Of a stretch of DNA of 64,000 bases, positions 27,083 through 37,654 are shown piece by piece. This DNA comes from an uncultured Paracoccaceae bacterium (GTDB taxonomy: Bacteria > Pseudomonadota > Alphaproteobacteria > Rhodobacterales > Rhodobacteraceae): positions 186,001-250,000 of the forward strand of contig CANMPL010000005.1 in the NCBI GenBank assembly GCA_947499715.1. Direction: 5' to 3'. The position numbers and the translations under genes are program-made. Every line of letters starts with the position of its first letter. Position 1 is the first letter of the stretch. Under the pieces are notes generated by a model. That model ran no database searches and was not told the origin of the DNA. It saw only the letters and a program-made list of their open reading frames with translations.

Positions 27083-28063
27083 ATGCCCAAACACGCCGCC
27101 AACACCTATAGCCTCGTCGCCGATATTGGCGGCACCAATACCCGTGTGGCCTTGGCAGAGGGCAAAACGATCCGCCCCGACACCATCCGCCGCTATCGCA
27201 ATCGCGATTTTCCGGGGCTGGAAAGCGTGATCCGGCAATATGTCGCGGACGAAGACGGTGTTGATGCCCGCGCGGCCTGTGTCGCCGTGGCCGGCCCGGT
27301 GCGCGATGGCAAAGCTTCGATGACGAACCTTGACTGGACCATCGACAAGGACACCCTGGCCCGCGCAACCGGGTCAGAGACTGTCGCAATCCTCAATGAC
27401 CTTCAGGCGCAGGGCCACGCCCTTGGCCACCTTGCGCCTCAGAACGTCCGGGCCATCCTGAACGGTGCTGAAGCCGGTGAACATGCCGCCAAATTGGTGA
27501 TCGGGGTCGGCACCGGGTTTAACGCAGCACCTGTTTACGACACCGAACATGGCCGCCTTGTAACGCCCTCGGAAAGTGGCCATGCCAACTTGCCGATCCG
27601 CACCGAACAGGAATTGCGCTTGTGCCAATTCGTGTCGAGCGCTCATGGCTTCCCCGCGATTGAAGATGTGCTTTCCGGGCGCGGACTTGAACGGGTTTAC
27701 GCCTTTCTTGGGCAAGAGGCGAACGATCCGCGCGAAGCCTCTGCTGCCGATATCATGGACGCTTGCGCTGCCGGAACCGATGATCGCAGCGCCGAGGCCG
27801 CGCGGATTTTCACTCGCATTCTTGGCACTGTCGCAGGCAATCTGTCTTTGGTGCAATTGCCTTTTGGCGGGGTCTTCCTTGCTGGCGGCGTCGCGCGTGC
27901 GTTCGCACCGCATTTGCAGTCATTCGGCTTTGGCGAGGCTTTTCGTGACAAGGGTCGGTTTGCTGGTTTCATGGGCAATTTTTCGGTCAGCGTGATCGAG
28001 GATGACTACGCTGCTCTCACCGGATCTGCCGCGCATCTCTCGGCGATCTTGGCAGCGACCTAG
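27083..28063 (+). CDS. glk: Glucokinase
   Basis: A 326-residue ATP-dependent glucokinase of the bacterial Glk (ROK-less) family that forms glucose 6-phosphate. The phosphate-1 motif ADIGGTNTRVAL is at residues 13-24, LNDLQAQGHAL is the sugar-binding Asn-Asp segment, and VIGVGTGFNAA the phosphate-2 loop; GGVFLAGGVARAF is the adenosine motif. The start at 27083 is 10 bases after the GH1 stop codon. It completes the glucoside route, feeding Pgi and Zwf encoded at 37.7-41.4 kb. Confidence 0.94.
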   Translation: MPKHAANTYSLVADIGGTNTRVALAEGKTIRPDTIRRYRNRDFPGLESVIRQYVADEDGVDARAACVAVAGPVRDGKASMTNLDWTIDKDTLARATGSETVAILNDLQAQGHALGHLAPQNVRAILNGAEAGEHAAKLVIGVGTGFNAAPVYDTEHGRLVTPSESGHANLPIRTEQELRLCQFVSSAHGFPAIEDVLSGRGLERVYAFLGQEANDPREASAADIMDACAAGTDDRSAEAARIFTRILGTVAGNLSLVQLPFGGVFLAGGVARAFAPHLQSFGFGEAFRDKGRFAGFMGNFSVSVIEDDYAALTGSAAHLSAILAAT

Positions 28064-28106
28064 GACCTGTCACCGCAGCGGCCCGCAAAACCAGCTGCAT
28101 GAGGCG

Positions 28107-30449
28107 CTAGTGAAGCTGGCCTTGCACGGTCGACGTCAGTTCGGTCAATGAAAAAGGCTTGGGCAAGAAGACGGAATTCGGGATCCGGTCGTCGGTCTCC
28201 GAGAAAGCATCCTCTGCATAGCCAGACACAAACACCACCTTGGTATCGGGCCGGTCCACCAAGGCCTCGCGCACCCAGGTTGGCCCGTCTTTGCCCGGCA
28301 TGATCACGTCGGTCACAAAGATATCGACGTTCAGGTCTTTATCTTGCAGCAGCTCCAAGGCGGATTCGGCACTTTCCGCCTCCAGCACCGTATAGCCGCG
28401 CAACTGCAATGCCCGGCTGGCAAAGGCCCTGACGGGCGCTTCGTCTTCCACAAGCAGCACGACGCCCTCGCCGTTTTCCGACCGGATCCGCGGCTGTTCC
28501 ACCACGACCGGCAGACTTTCGGCGACCGGCAGGGTGTGTGCGGGGAAAAGCAGCTGGAATTCTGTGCCTGTTGTCATGTCGCTGGTGGCAAAGATGAAAC
28601 CGCCCGTCTGTTTCACGATCCCGTACACCGTCGACAGCCCCAACCCCGTGCCCTCGCCCGTGCGCTTGGTGGTATAGAAGGGTTCAAAAATCTTCGGCAG
28701 CCGTTCCGGTGGGATCCCGTGCCCTTCGTCGATGACTTTGACGACCACATATTCCCCCGGCGGAATGGTTGCGCGATCACGCTCCAACGTCCGCTCAATC
28801 ACAAGGTTTTCGGTCTTGACCTTGATCTCACCGCCCTTTGGCATCGCGTCGCGGGCGTTGACCACAAGGTTCATCATGACCTGTTCCAATTGCCGTTTGT
28901 CCGCCCGAATGCAGGCCAAATCGACATCATGATCTAGCGTCAGCCGCACCTTTTCCCCCACCAAACGGTTCAGCAAATGCGTCAGATCCGCCAGCGTGTC
29001 GCGCAGGTCGATCCGCTCTGGCTGCAGGTTTTGCTTGCGCGAGAACGCCAATAGCTGACCTACAAGACTTGCGGCCCGGTTCGCATTCTGATGGATCTGG
29101 ATCAGGTCGCCATAGTCTTGGTCACCCTGATCATGGCGCAATAACAGCAGGTCGCAATGGCCTGAAATCGCGGTCAGCAGATTGTTGAAATCATGCGCGA
29201 CACCACCCGCAAGCTGTCCAATCGCCTGCATCTTCTGGCTCTGCACGAACTGCGCCTCAAGCGTCTTCAGCTCTGTCACATCATTGATCACCGCGATCAG
29301 TTGCGGGCCATCACGCCCCTGCGCCTGATTCAGCGTCACCTGCACAAATGTTTCGTGATAATCACCGCGGCCGCGCAAGAACTGAGAGACATTGCCACTT
29401 TGTCCACTCACCGCCTCTTTCAGCCAATCCTTAATCGGGCGGCCCAACCCGTCCAGCACATCCTGCACCATCTTGTCGCGGGTATCGTTAATCCCAAGAA
29501 GCGAACGCGCCTCTCTGTTGGACGCAAGGATCTCGCCGCTTTCCGCAATTTTCAAAAGCGGCACCGGCAGGTCTTCGATTGCATCCCAGCCACCCGGCAG
29601 CGGCCGACCGGTTTGCGCCGTTTCCACCGTCGGCAAGGCATAGAATTCGCGCCGTCCTGCCGCCCCCGTGACAATCCCGACAAGCACATCGCGCGGGCCG
29701 TCATCGGCTTGCACCTGCAACACCTGCCCGCTCGAAATCTCGGTCACACCAAAAACATCCGACAGCGATTTCGGCCGCCGCCCCAAGAGTTTGCGAAAGG
29801 CATCGTTGACATAAAGCACGGCATTTGACGGCCCCACCGTCATCATCGGCAAGGTCAGCGTATCCGCGGCGCGTCCGGCGGCGCGCGCGCCTTTGCCGGT
29901 ATCGTCCAGCCGCCACAACTGCGCCTCATCAGAGACCTGGACAACCGACAGACGAAATTGCCCGTTCCGGGTTGAAAGGTCTTCTTTCGCGGATCCCACC
30001 GTAAAGGCGCGGTTTTGCAGCCGGTACAAAGCGACTTCGGGGTTCGCGAGGATCTTGCCGAAAGCAGTCGTCAGGTGATCAAGGCTGTTTTCGCCAAACC
30101 GTTCTTCGGCGGCGGCATTGGCAAAACGGATCTCGCCTTCTGTGTCCGTCAGAAACGCCGGATCCGAATCGTGGCTGATAAGCGCGCGCACGGCGTCATC
30201 CAGTGCCGCCTTTTCACGCACTTCTTTCTTGTGTCCGGGGCTCATCGCGTCAGGCCAGCGCGCCGCCACCAAGGCAATCGCCGCAAGCGCTGCGCCAAAG
30301 ATGCCAACACCGACCCGCATCAACGGTTGCGACACCACAAACGCCAGGCCAATCGCGCAAACGGCAAGCGCACCGAAAACCCAGACAGGCGGGCCCCGCC
30401 GTTCTTCCGACTTCACCAAGGTGCGAAGCTGCCTTTGATCTGCGTCCAA
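28107..30449 (-). CDS. cckA: Hybrid sensor histidine kinase CckA
   Basis: CckA is the membrane kinase/phosphatase that controls the master regulator CtrA through ChpT; in Rhodobacterales this governs motility, gene transfer agents and the cell cycle. Two membrane helices lie near the N-terminus, then PAS-like regions, the HisKA box [20 protein letters not shown] (His about 418), an HATPase domain with [11 protein letters not shown] and a [11 protein letters not shown] box, and a C-terminal receiver with phosphoacceptor Asp in [14 protein letters not shown]. No ATG fits; TTG at 30449 follows AAGGGG at good spacing. An in-frame TTG at 30500 lacks a ribosome site and overlaps a CtrA-like box. 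The RsmB-like gene is 36 bases or more upstream. Confidence 0.94.
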   Translation of the reverse strand: MDADQRQLRTLVKSEERRGPPVWVFGALAVCAIGLAFVVSQPLMRVGVGIFGAALAAIALVAARWPDAMSPGHKKEVREKAALDDAVRALISHDSDPAFLTDTEGEIRFANAAAEERFGENSLDHLTTAFGKILANPEVALYRLQNRAFTVGSAKEDLSTRNGQFRLSVVQVSDEAQLWRLDDTGKGARAAGRAADTLTLPMMTVGPSNAVLYVNDAFRKLLGRRPKSLSDVFGVTEISSGQVLQVQADDGPRDVLVGIVTGAAGRREFYALPTVETAQTGRPLPGGWDAIEDLPVPLLKIAESGEILASNREARSLLGINDTRDKMVQDVLDGLGRPIKDWLKEAVSGQSGNVSQFLRGRGDYHETFVQVTLNQAQGRDGPQLIAVINDVTELKTLEAQFVQSQKMQAIGQLAGGVAHDFNNLLTAISGHCDLLLLRHDQGDQDYGDLIQIHQNANRAASLVGQLLAFSRKQNLQPERIDLRDTLADLTHLLNRLVGEKVRLTLDHDVDLACIRADKRQLEQVMMNLVVNARDAMPKGGEIKVKTENLVIERTLERDRATIPPGEYVVVKVIDEGHGIPPERLPKIFEPFYTTKRTGEGTGLGLSTVYGIVKQTGGFIFATSDMTTGTEFQLLFPAHTLPVAESLPVVVEQPRIRSENGEGVVLLVEDEAPVRAFASRALQLRGYTVLEAESAESALELLQDKDLNVDIFVTDVIMPGKDGPTWVREALVDRPDTKVVFVSGYAEDAFSETDDRIPNSVFLPKPFSLTELTSTVQGQLH

Positions 30450-30492
30450 ATTGATGCCCCTTAAGTTTGGGCGATTTGCTATCTGATATTGT

Positions 30493-30507
30493 TTAACCAA
30501 TCATTAA
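30493..30507. promoter_or_regulatory. CtrA box upstream of cckA
   Basis: TTAA at 30493-30496 and TTAA at 30504-30507 are separated by exactly seven bases, the full consensus for the response regulator CtrA. The site is about 44-58 bases before the preferred cckA start codon, in the -35 region of a possible promoter. CtrA feedback on its own phosphorelay kinase is the straightforward reading. Confidence 0.6.
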
Positions 30508-30536
30508 GCCGCGCATGGGCTTGGATTCTCAGGCAA

Positions 30537-31691
30537 TCAGACCCGCCGCAGCATCGCAAGGAAAAATCCGTCCTGATGCGCATCTGGCCGCCAAAAATGC
30601 CGCGTTTCCAACTGAAAATCGCTGTTTTTGTCCAGAAAACCGGTGACAATTCCGTCGTTTTCGCACCCCAGGACCGAGCATGTCGCATAGGCCAGCACAC
30701 CCCCAGAGGCGGTCAGGTCTGCCCCATTTCGGATCACCTCCGCCTGCATTTCGTTCAGCTCTGTCAAGCGATCAGAAGTCAGATTCCACTTTGCATCCGG
30801 CGTGCGCCGCCAGGTGCCGCTGCCAGAACAGGGCGCGTCACACAGCACCGCATCAAAAGGACCACGCGGCGCCGTTTCCACCCCGATCGTGACCCCGGCA
30901 CGTGCCGCCCGCGTTGGAATATCGGCCATGCGGCGGGATGAAATGTCGTGCGCCACCACCTGCGCATCACTCAAATCGGCAAGCGCCAGCGCCTTGCCGC
31001 CGCCGCCGGCACAATAATCAAGCACGCTGCTTTTGATATGCGGCACCAGTGCCAACATGGCCCGTTGCGACGCCACATCCTGCACCTCGATCAGGCCATC
31101 CCGGAACGCCGCACTAGTTGCGACACGTCTTGGGTTTTCAAGGACTTCCAGCGCGGTCTTAACCTGATCAACCGGGCGCGTCGCGATATCCTCGCCAGCG
31201 AGCGCCGCCTGCGCTGCCGCCAGTGTTCCGCGGCGCAGATTTACGCGCAAATTAACGGGCGCGCGATGCTGAAGCACCTTCCCAACCTCTGCCGCCTCTG
31301 CGCCCAGATCGTCCTGCCACATCGGCCAAAGCCAGCTTGGAATATCGCAAGCCTCATCGGGTGACATCAGGGCCGGTTCAAACCGGACCTCCTCTGCCGT
31401 CAGCGCCTCTGGACCATAGCCGCCGGCCCCGAAAACATCCGCGACATCAATGCCGTCCGACCGCAACAGCCCCAGGATCAGCGCGCGCCCATCATGGCCG
31501 CCCCCCAATGCTGCAAGACTGCGCCGTCTGCGCAGCACATCATAGACATGGTCCCTGACCGCCGCACGATCCTTGGATCCGGCATAACGGTTTTGTCGCG
31601 CCCAGGTCGTCAGCACCTTTTCGGCAGGGTTTTCGGTGCCGATCAGATCCAGCACTTCAATCGCCGCCGCATAGCGTGCGGCGGGGGTCAC
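30537..31691 (-). CDS. RsmB/NOP2-family RNA cytosine-C5 methyltransferase
   Basis: A 384-residue SAM-dependent methyltransferase of the RsmB/NOP2/SUN family, probably acting on rRNA. The N-terminal half is the helical NusB/RsmB-like region. SAM motif I is SVLDYCAGGGGKALALAD, and both catalytic cysteines are present: motif IV DAPCSGSGTWRRTPDAKW and motif VI YATCSVLG. It is somewhat shorter than E. coli RsmB (429), and the target base cannot be named with certainty. cckA follows on the same strand; guaB precedes it with a 39-base gap. Confidence 0.9.
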   Translation of the reverse strand: MTPAARYAAAIEVLDLIGTENPAEKVLTTWARQNRYAGSKDRAAVRDHVYDVLRRRRSLAALGGGHDGRALILGLLRSDGIDVADVFGAGGYGPEALTAEEVRFEPALMSPDEACDIPSWLWPMWQDDLGAEAAEVGKVLQHRAPVNLRVNLRRGTLAAAQAALAGEDIATRPVDQVKTALEVLENPRRVATSAAFRDGLIEVQDVASQRAMLALVPHIKSSVLDYCAGGGGKALALADLSDAQVVAHDISSRRMADIPTRAARAGVTIGVETAPRGPFDAVLCDAPCSGSGTWRRTPDAKWNLTSDRLTELNEMQAEVIRNGADLTASGGVLAYATCSVLGCENDGIVTGFLDKNSDFQLETRHFWRPDAHQDGFFLAMLRRV

Positions 31692-31730
31692 ATCGCCACC
31701 TTAGAAATAAACCGCAGCACTTTGATATCT

Positions 31731-33215
<1,485 letters not shown>

Positions 33216-33261
33216 CTATCGCATGGATGCCGCATCTGCGAAAGGACAAATTGACGTGTCA

Positions 33262-33990
33262 ATGCTTGTATCCACCACATCTTGGGCGCATCTTCCTCTG
33301 ATGGGGCAATCTTCACCACCGCACACGCCGCCGCCTTGGCGGCGCAGCCTGCCGCGTCTGGCTTTGCGGCTCGGGATTGCTGCGGGTTTGGCCTGGGCGG
33401 GCTTGCAATTCTATGAATGGACTTCGGTGCAATTGATGTCGATGTCAGGCATCGGCGGCAGCCAGCTTATGGTCGGTGTTTTTGCACTCGTTTTGCTGGG
33501 CTACGCCATTCTGATTGCCGTCCCCTTTATGCCCGGCGTCGAAATCGGTGCAGCACTCTTGTTGATGGAAGGCGCGCGCGTTGCCCCCTTTGTCTACCTC
33601 GCCACGATGGCCGGGTTGCTGCTCGCCTTTCTGATTGGCCGCATCGTCTCGCTTGACTGGCTGCACCGGGTCTTTCGCGATCTGCACCTGCTGCGCGCTT
33701 GTGCCATGGTCGAACGGATCAAGACCCAAGCCCCGCGCGATCGCCTCTCTGCCCTGTCGCGCGCCCTGCCCGCACCCATCGCCCGCATTCTGGTTGACTG
33801 GCGCTACCTGACCATCGCCGCACTGGTAAATCTGCCCGGATCCGTCGTTATCGGCGGCGGCGGCGGCATCCTGATGGCCGCAGGCATCAGCCGACTGTTC
33901 CACCCCGGGCTGATCACTCTGACCCTGGCCATCGCCACCGCCCCGGTGCCGCTTGGCGTCTGGCTTTGGGGCACAGACCTGCTCCGCTAG
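33262..33990 (+). CDS. TVP38/DedA-like membrane protein
   Basis: A protein of about 242 residues with a short cytoplasmic proline-rich N-terminus and five or six membrane helices. The segment IAVPFMPGVEIGAALLLMEG resembles the conserved reentrant region of the TVP38/TMEM64/DedA superfamily, and LPGSVVIGGGGGILMAAGIS the second one. Relatives scramble lipids or aid membrane homeostasis, but no activity can be claimed here. The start is uncertain: ATG at 33223, 33262 or 33301, and a GTG at 33256 behind AAAGGA, are all possible. It is divergent from guaB. Confidence 0.72.
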   Translation: MLVSTTSWAHLPLMGQSSPPHTPPPWRRSLPRLALRLGIAAGLAWAGLQFYEWTSVQLMSMSGIGGSQLMVGVFALVLLGYAILIAVPFMPGVEIGAALLLMEGARVAPFVYLATMAGLLLAFLIGRIVSLDWLHRVFRDLHLLRACAMVERIKTQAPRDRLSALSRALPAPIARILVDWRYLTIAALVNLPGSVVIGGGGGILMAAGISRLFHPGLITLTLAIATAPVPLGVWLWGTDLLR

Positions 33991-34007
33991 GCCAATCATG
34001 ACGCTGC

Positions 34008-34022
34008 GCATAATGATTATGC
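34008..34022. promoter_or_regulatory. Palindrome upstream of the corrinoid activator gene
   Basis: GCATAAT and ATTATGC are perfect seven-base inverted arms around one G, 68 bases before the ATG at 34090. It is AT-rich in a GC-rich region, which fits an operator. No regulator can be named. The sequence is unrelated to the palindrome ahead of the C1 operon at 15621. Confidence 0.35.
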
Positions 34023-34089
34023 CGGGATTTGCCCTTTTCCACCGCCCACAACCCGCTAAGGTCCAGACAACACGACACAAAGGCCGGTT

Positions 34090-36129
34090 ATGAGCAACGA
34101 TCCCCTCGTCATTTTCACCCCCTCTGGCAAGCGCGGGCACTTTCCCGTCGGCACCCCGATCCTGACCGCCGCGCGGCAGCTCGGCGTTGACCTTGATAGC
34201 GTCTGCGGCGGGCGCGGGATTTGTTCGAAATGCCAGATCACGCCCGGCGTGGGCGAGTTCCCCAAACACGGGCTGACGGTCGCCCCCGACGCCCTGTCGG
34301 AATGGAACAGCACCGAACAACGCTACGACGATATCCGTGGCCTCAAAAAGGGCCGCCGCTTGGGCTGTCAGGCCACTGTGCAAAAGGACGTGGTCATTGA
34401 CGTGCCCGCCGAAAGCCAGGTCCACAAACAGGTGGTCCGCAAACGGGCAGAGGCGCGCGATATCACCCTCAACCCCTCCACCCGGCTGTATTATGTTGAG
34501 GTCGCCGAGCCCGACATGCACGACCCCTCGGGCGATCTGGAACGTCTGATCACAGCGCTGCGCCGCGACTGGGACCTCCCCGCGCTCGAGGCTGACCTCG
34601 GCGTCCTGAAATCCCTGCAACCCGCCCTGCGCAAAGGCCAATGGAAGGTCACCTGCGCCGTCCACCTTGGCGACGCCACCTTCAGCCCCCGCATCATGCA
34701 GGTCTGGCCCGGTTTCTACGATGGCTCCATCTACGGCCTCGCCGTTGACCTTGGCTCGACGACCATCGCCGCGCACCTGTGCGATCTGCACACCGGCGAG
34801 GTCGTCGCCTCATCCGGCGTGATGAACCCGCAGATCCGCTTTGGCGAAGACCTGATGTCCCGCGTCAGCTATGGCATGATGAACCCCTCTGGCGCCGACG
34901 ACATGACCCAAGCCGTGCGCGAAGGCATGAACAGCCTTTTCGTGCAGATCGCCGCAGAGGCTGGCATCGACCGCAACCTGATCGTCGACGCGGTGTTCGT
35001 CTGCAACCCGGTGATGCACCACCTCTTCCTCGGGATCGACCCGTTTGAGCTGGGCCAAGCCCCCTTTGCGCTGGCGACGTCGGAATCCCTGTCGCTCCGC
35101 GCGCTGGAACTTGACCTCAACCTGCACCCCGCCGCCCGTGTCTATATGTTGCCCTGCATCGCGGGCCACGTCGGCGCCGATGCTGCCGCCGTCGCCCTGT
35201 CAGAGGCGCCGGACAAATCCGAAGACCTCGTGCTGGTCGTGGACGTCGGCACGAATGCCGAGATCCTGTTGGGCAACAAGGACAAGGTGCTCGCCTGTTC
35301 CTCGCCCACCGGTCCCGCGTTCGAAGGGGCGCAAATCTCCAGCGGCCAGCGGGCCGCCCCCGGTGCCATCGAACGGGTCGAAATCGACCCGGTGACCAAG
35401 CTACCGCGCTTCAAGGTCATCGGCTGTGACCTCTGGTCTGATGACCCGAAATTCCCGGCAGAGACCGCCGCCACCGGCGTCACCGGCATCTGCGGATCCG
35501 GCATTATCGAAATCGTGGCAGAGATGCGTATCGCGGGCATTGTCGACGGGCCGGGCCTGATTGGCTCTGCCGAACAAACCGGCTCCCCCAATTGCTTCCC
35601 CGAAGGCCGCACCAATAGCTACCTTGTGCATGACGGCACCGCCGATGGCGGACCAAAGATCACCGTCACCAATGTCGACATCCGCCAGATCCAGATGGCC
35701 AAGGCCGCGCTTTACTCCGGTGCGCGCCTGCTGATGGATAAGTTCGGCGTTGATAAGGTCGACCGCGTCGTGCTTGCCGGGGCCTTTGGGGCACATATCT
35801 CACCCAAACACGCCATGGTGCTGGGCATGATCCCCGACGCGCCACTTGATAAAGTCACCTCCGCAGGTAACGCCGCGGGCACTGGCGCGCGCATCGCACT
35901 TCTGAACACCACCGCCCGGATCGAGATCGAAAAGACCGTGCACAACATTCACAAAATCGAAACCGCGATTGAACCGCGCTTTCAGGAACACTTTGTGAAT
36001 GCCTCCAACATTCCCAACGCGGTCGAACCCTTCCCGATCCTGAATTCCATCGTCACCCTGCCTGCTGTGAACCACAATCAAGGCGGCGGCGACGATGGCG
36101 GTGGCCGCAGACGGCGGCGGCGCGGCTAA
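34090..36129 (+). CDS. Reductive activator of corrinoid proteins (RACo-like, DUF4445/ASKHA)
   Basis: A 679-residue iron-sulfur ATPase that, in the known family, uses ATP to re-reduce inactive Co(II) corrinoid proteins to Co(I). The N-terminal 2Fe-2S domain has Cys39, Cys45, Cys48 (VCGGRGICSKC) and Cys93 (RRLGCQA). A linker region is followed by the ASKHA ATPase with GLAVDLGSTTIAAHL, LVVDVGTNAEILLG and VVLAGAFGAHISP. The protein ends in a glycine/arginine-rich tail (GGGRRRRRRG). It serves a corrinoid methyl-transfer system, here probably the MttB-family enzyme and the methyl-THF methyltransferase. Its stop codon overlaps the next convergent gene by four bases. Confidence 0.88.
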   Translation: MSNDPLVIFTPSGKRGHFPVGTPILTAARQLGVDLDSVCGGRGICSKCQITPGVGEFPKHGLTVAPDALSEWNSTEQRYDDIRGLKKGRRLGCQATVQKDVVIDVPAESQVHKQVVRKRAEARDITLNPSTRLYYVEVAEPDMHDPSGDLERLITALRRDWDLPALEADLGVLKSLQPALRKGQWKVTCAVHLGDATFSPRIMQVWPGFYDGSIYGLAVDLGSTTIAAHLCDLHTGEVVASSGVMNPQIRFGEDLMSRVSYGMMNPSGADDMTQAVREGMNSLFVQIAAEAGIDRNLIVDAVFVCNPVMHHLFLGIDPFELGQAPFALATSESLSLRALELDLNLHPAARVYMLPCIAGHVGADAAAVALSEAPDKSEDLVLVVDVGTNAEILLGNKDKVLACSSPTGPAFEGAQISSGQRAAPGAIERVEIDPVTKLPRFKVIGCDLWSDDPKFPAETAATGVTGICGSGIIEIVAEMRIAGIVDGPGLIGSAEQTGSPNCFPEGRTNSYLVHDGTADGGPKITVTNVDIRQIQMAKAALYSGARLLMDKFGVDKVDRVVLAGAFGAHISPKHAMVLGMIPDAPLDKVTSAGNAAGTGARIALLNTTARIEIEKTVHNIHKIETAIEPRFQEHFVNASNIPNAVEPFPILNSIVTLPAVNHNQGGGDDGGGRRRRRRG

Positions 36130-36836
36130 GCTGCCTCTACCAACATCACGGGCGGATAGGACGGCGGCGGCATGACATAGCCCTGTTGCGCCCGGCGTGA
36201 ATACCAAACGAAGGTGTCCACAAACGGTGCTTGCCCCGTTGCCCGGCCAACCGTGATCGCCACGACGATCCCGACATAAAGCGTCAAAAGGTAAAGCGGG
36301 TAGGCCAGCATATACAAATCCAATGTGCCCACCGACAACACCGCAAACCACGACGCCACAAGTGCGACGACCCATGTGGTCAGGGTCTCGCTGTCAGGAT
36401 CACGGAACGCCTTCCAGATCGTCACACTGCCCGCAAGCAAGCTGATGCTGATTGAAATCACCAAGGCAATGGCTGGCGTGTCGGTCAGATACCACAACAC
36501 CAACCCTGCCGCCGCGATCGGCAGAATGACCCGGTTGCGTTTGCACAAATAGGCCCCATGCCCGCGCCGGATCGACAGCAGGAACACAACAATCGTCCCG
36601 CCGACCTGCACCACCGCAAACCAAAGCGCGGCACTGGCCCCTTCGGCAATCATGCTCGCCAAGGCAATCGACCCCAACACTGACCAGATCAGCCAGCTCG
36701 CCCGCTCAGGCTTGTTCCGGCGGGCGATAGTGTCGCGGATATAGGGGACAAAGGCGTATACACTCAGCACGCCAGAGATGACGCCAAACAGCAACAATGG
36801 GTCCGCCAAAATGCGGTTCACGAACGCGGTCAACAT
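36126..36836 (-). CDS. Multi-pass membrane protein of unknown function
   Basis: A 236-residue protein with about seven hydrophobic helices. The first section, ISGVLSVYAFVPYIRDTIARRNKPE, followed by RASWLIWSVLGSIALASM, and a later SVTIWKAFRDPDSETLTTW resemble the repeated halves of PQ-loop/SemiSWEET-type proteins, where a Pro sits in the first helix and a Trp follows the loop. I cannot assign it to a family with confidence. The cytoplasmic C-terminus is proline-rich (MPPPSYPPVML). It stands alone and is convergent with the RACo gene, overlapping it by CTAA. Confidence 0.75.
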   Translation of the reverse strand: MLTAFVNRILADPLLLFGVISGVLSVYAFVPYIRDTIARRNKPERASWLIWSVLGSIALASMIAEGASAALWFAVVQVGGTIVVFLLSIRRGHGAYLCKRNRVILPIAAAGLVLWYLTDTPAIALVISISISLLAGSVTIWKAFRDPDSETLTTWVVALVASWFAVLSVGTLDLYMLAYPLYLLTLYVGIVVAITVGRATGQAPFVDTFVWYSRRAQQGYVMPPPSYPPVMLVEAA

Positions 36837-37027
36837 GCAAAAACGGCCCGATCAAAAAAGGGGGGAACTGGTCTCTTATTTTCCCCGCGACCCTAGGTCA
36901 GCCGATTTCGTGGTGATAGTCTGGAATACCTGACCTCGCCGGGTGGTTAACGCAGGTTAGGACTTTGATGCACATGGTTTGTGTATGGGTTGTGCATGGT
37001 TTCCATGTGCTTTGTGCATATGCCCAA
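36837..37027. other. Non-coding gap with inverted TG-rich repeats
   Basis: No gene is supported here. GCACATGG at 36970-36977 is the inverse of CCATGTGC at 37003-37010, and GTGCATGG and TGTGCATA variants lie between and after them, so the stretch 36965-37022 is a small cluster of related TG-rich words that could fold into a hairpin. The rest is the leader of the divergent membrane gene and the promoter of the tRNA. Confidence 0.3.
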
Positions 37028-37056
37028 TTGACAGTGCGGTGCCTGCCGCATACCTC
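37028..37056 (+). promoter_or_regulatory. Promoter of tRNA-Gly
   Basis: A consensus -35 TTGACA at 37028-37033 is followed after 17 bases by TACCTC, a weak -10, at 37051-37056. The distance to the tRNA 5' end (12 bases) is as expected for a tRNA promoter. Confidence 0.5.
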
Positions 37057-37067
37057 GGGATTGTGAT

Positions 37068-37141
37068 GCGGGTATGGTGAAAAGGTATCACGAAAGCTTC
37101 CCAAGCTTCAGTTACGGGTTCGATTCCCGTTACCCGCTCCA
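37068..37141 (+). tRNA. tRNA-Gly(CCC)
   Basis: A 74-base cloverleaf including the encoded CCA. The acceptor stem pairs GCGGGTA with TACCCGC, the D arm is GTGA-AAAGGTA-TCAC, the anticodon loop TTCCCAA has CCC at 37100-37102, and the T arm is ACGGG-TTCGATT-CCCGT. The outermost anticodon-stem pair is A-C instead of a Watson-Crick pair, a minor oddity. It reads GGG glycine codons. Confidence 0.95.
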
Positions 37142-37149
37142 ACCCTTTG

Positions 37150-37608
37150 TTATAAAACGAACATTCCCAAGATGCCGCTGGCCGCAATAGGCACCGCCAT
37201 CGGAATGACGCGCGCGCGCAGGACCTTCCAGCTGCTGTCCTCCGAACCGAACAGGCTCCGAAGAAACCCAAACAAAAACAAAGAGATAATGATACCCGCC
37301 AGTAGCGATAACCCCAACATGCCCAACCGATCCAGCGGCATAAACAGCGCGGTGACCGCCATCAGCTTGACCGCCCCGGCACCAAATCCACCCGTCGCAA
37401 ACAGGCCGAATCCGCCGATCAGCACGCAAAAGGCAAAGATCAATTGCCACATGATATCAACGGTTTGCGGGTATAAGATCACCTTGGCGATGAATAACAA
37501 AACGAAGATGCCAATCAGCCAATTGGGGATCTTTGCGGTCTTCGCGTCCAAGATCGCCGCCACAACCAAAAGCGCTGCCACGGTGTAGGAAATCATCAGT
37601 ATCGACAT
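37150..37608 (-). CDS. Prepilin-peptidase-like (A24/CpaA) membrane protein, active site altered
   Basis: A 152-residue inner-membrane protein with about five helices, similar to the core of CpaA/TadV-type prepilin peptidases, which cut leader peptides from Flp pilins. The first catalytic Asp is present at residue 21 in ILDAKTAKIPNWL. The second, in the FGAGDVKL motif, is replaced by alanine: here GFGAGAVKL with Ala79 (codon GCG). Known A24 peptidases need both aspartates, so this copy is probably inactive or has another role. No pilus genes are nearby; it lies between a tRNA and pgi. Confidence 0.78.
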   Translation of the reverse strand: MSILMISYTVAALLVVAAILDAKTAKIPNWLIGIFVLLFIAKVILYPQTVDIMWQLIFAFCVLIGGFGLFATGGFGAGAVKLMAVTALFMPLDRLGMLGLSLLAGIIISLFLFGFLRSLFGSEDSSWKVLRARVIPMAVPIAASGILGMFVL

Positions 37609-37654
37609 CTGCTCTGCCCTCGTTTTTTCAGGCAGGCTAACGGCTTAGGTGGTT

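Noticed and set aside
33445-34791. Open frame of 448 codons on the minus strand across the TVP38-like and RACo genes
   Set aside because: It spans two convincing genes and the gap between them, with glycine/alanine-rich low-complexity composition typical of antisense frames.
36897-36964. CtrA-like TTAA/TTAG pair near 36950
   Set aside because: The spacing is six bases and the second half is TTAG, so it misses the TTAA-N7-TTAA consensus.
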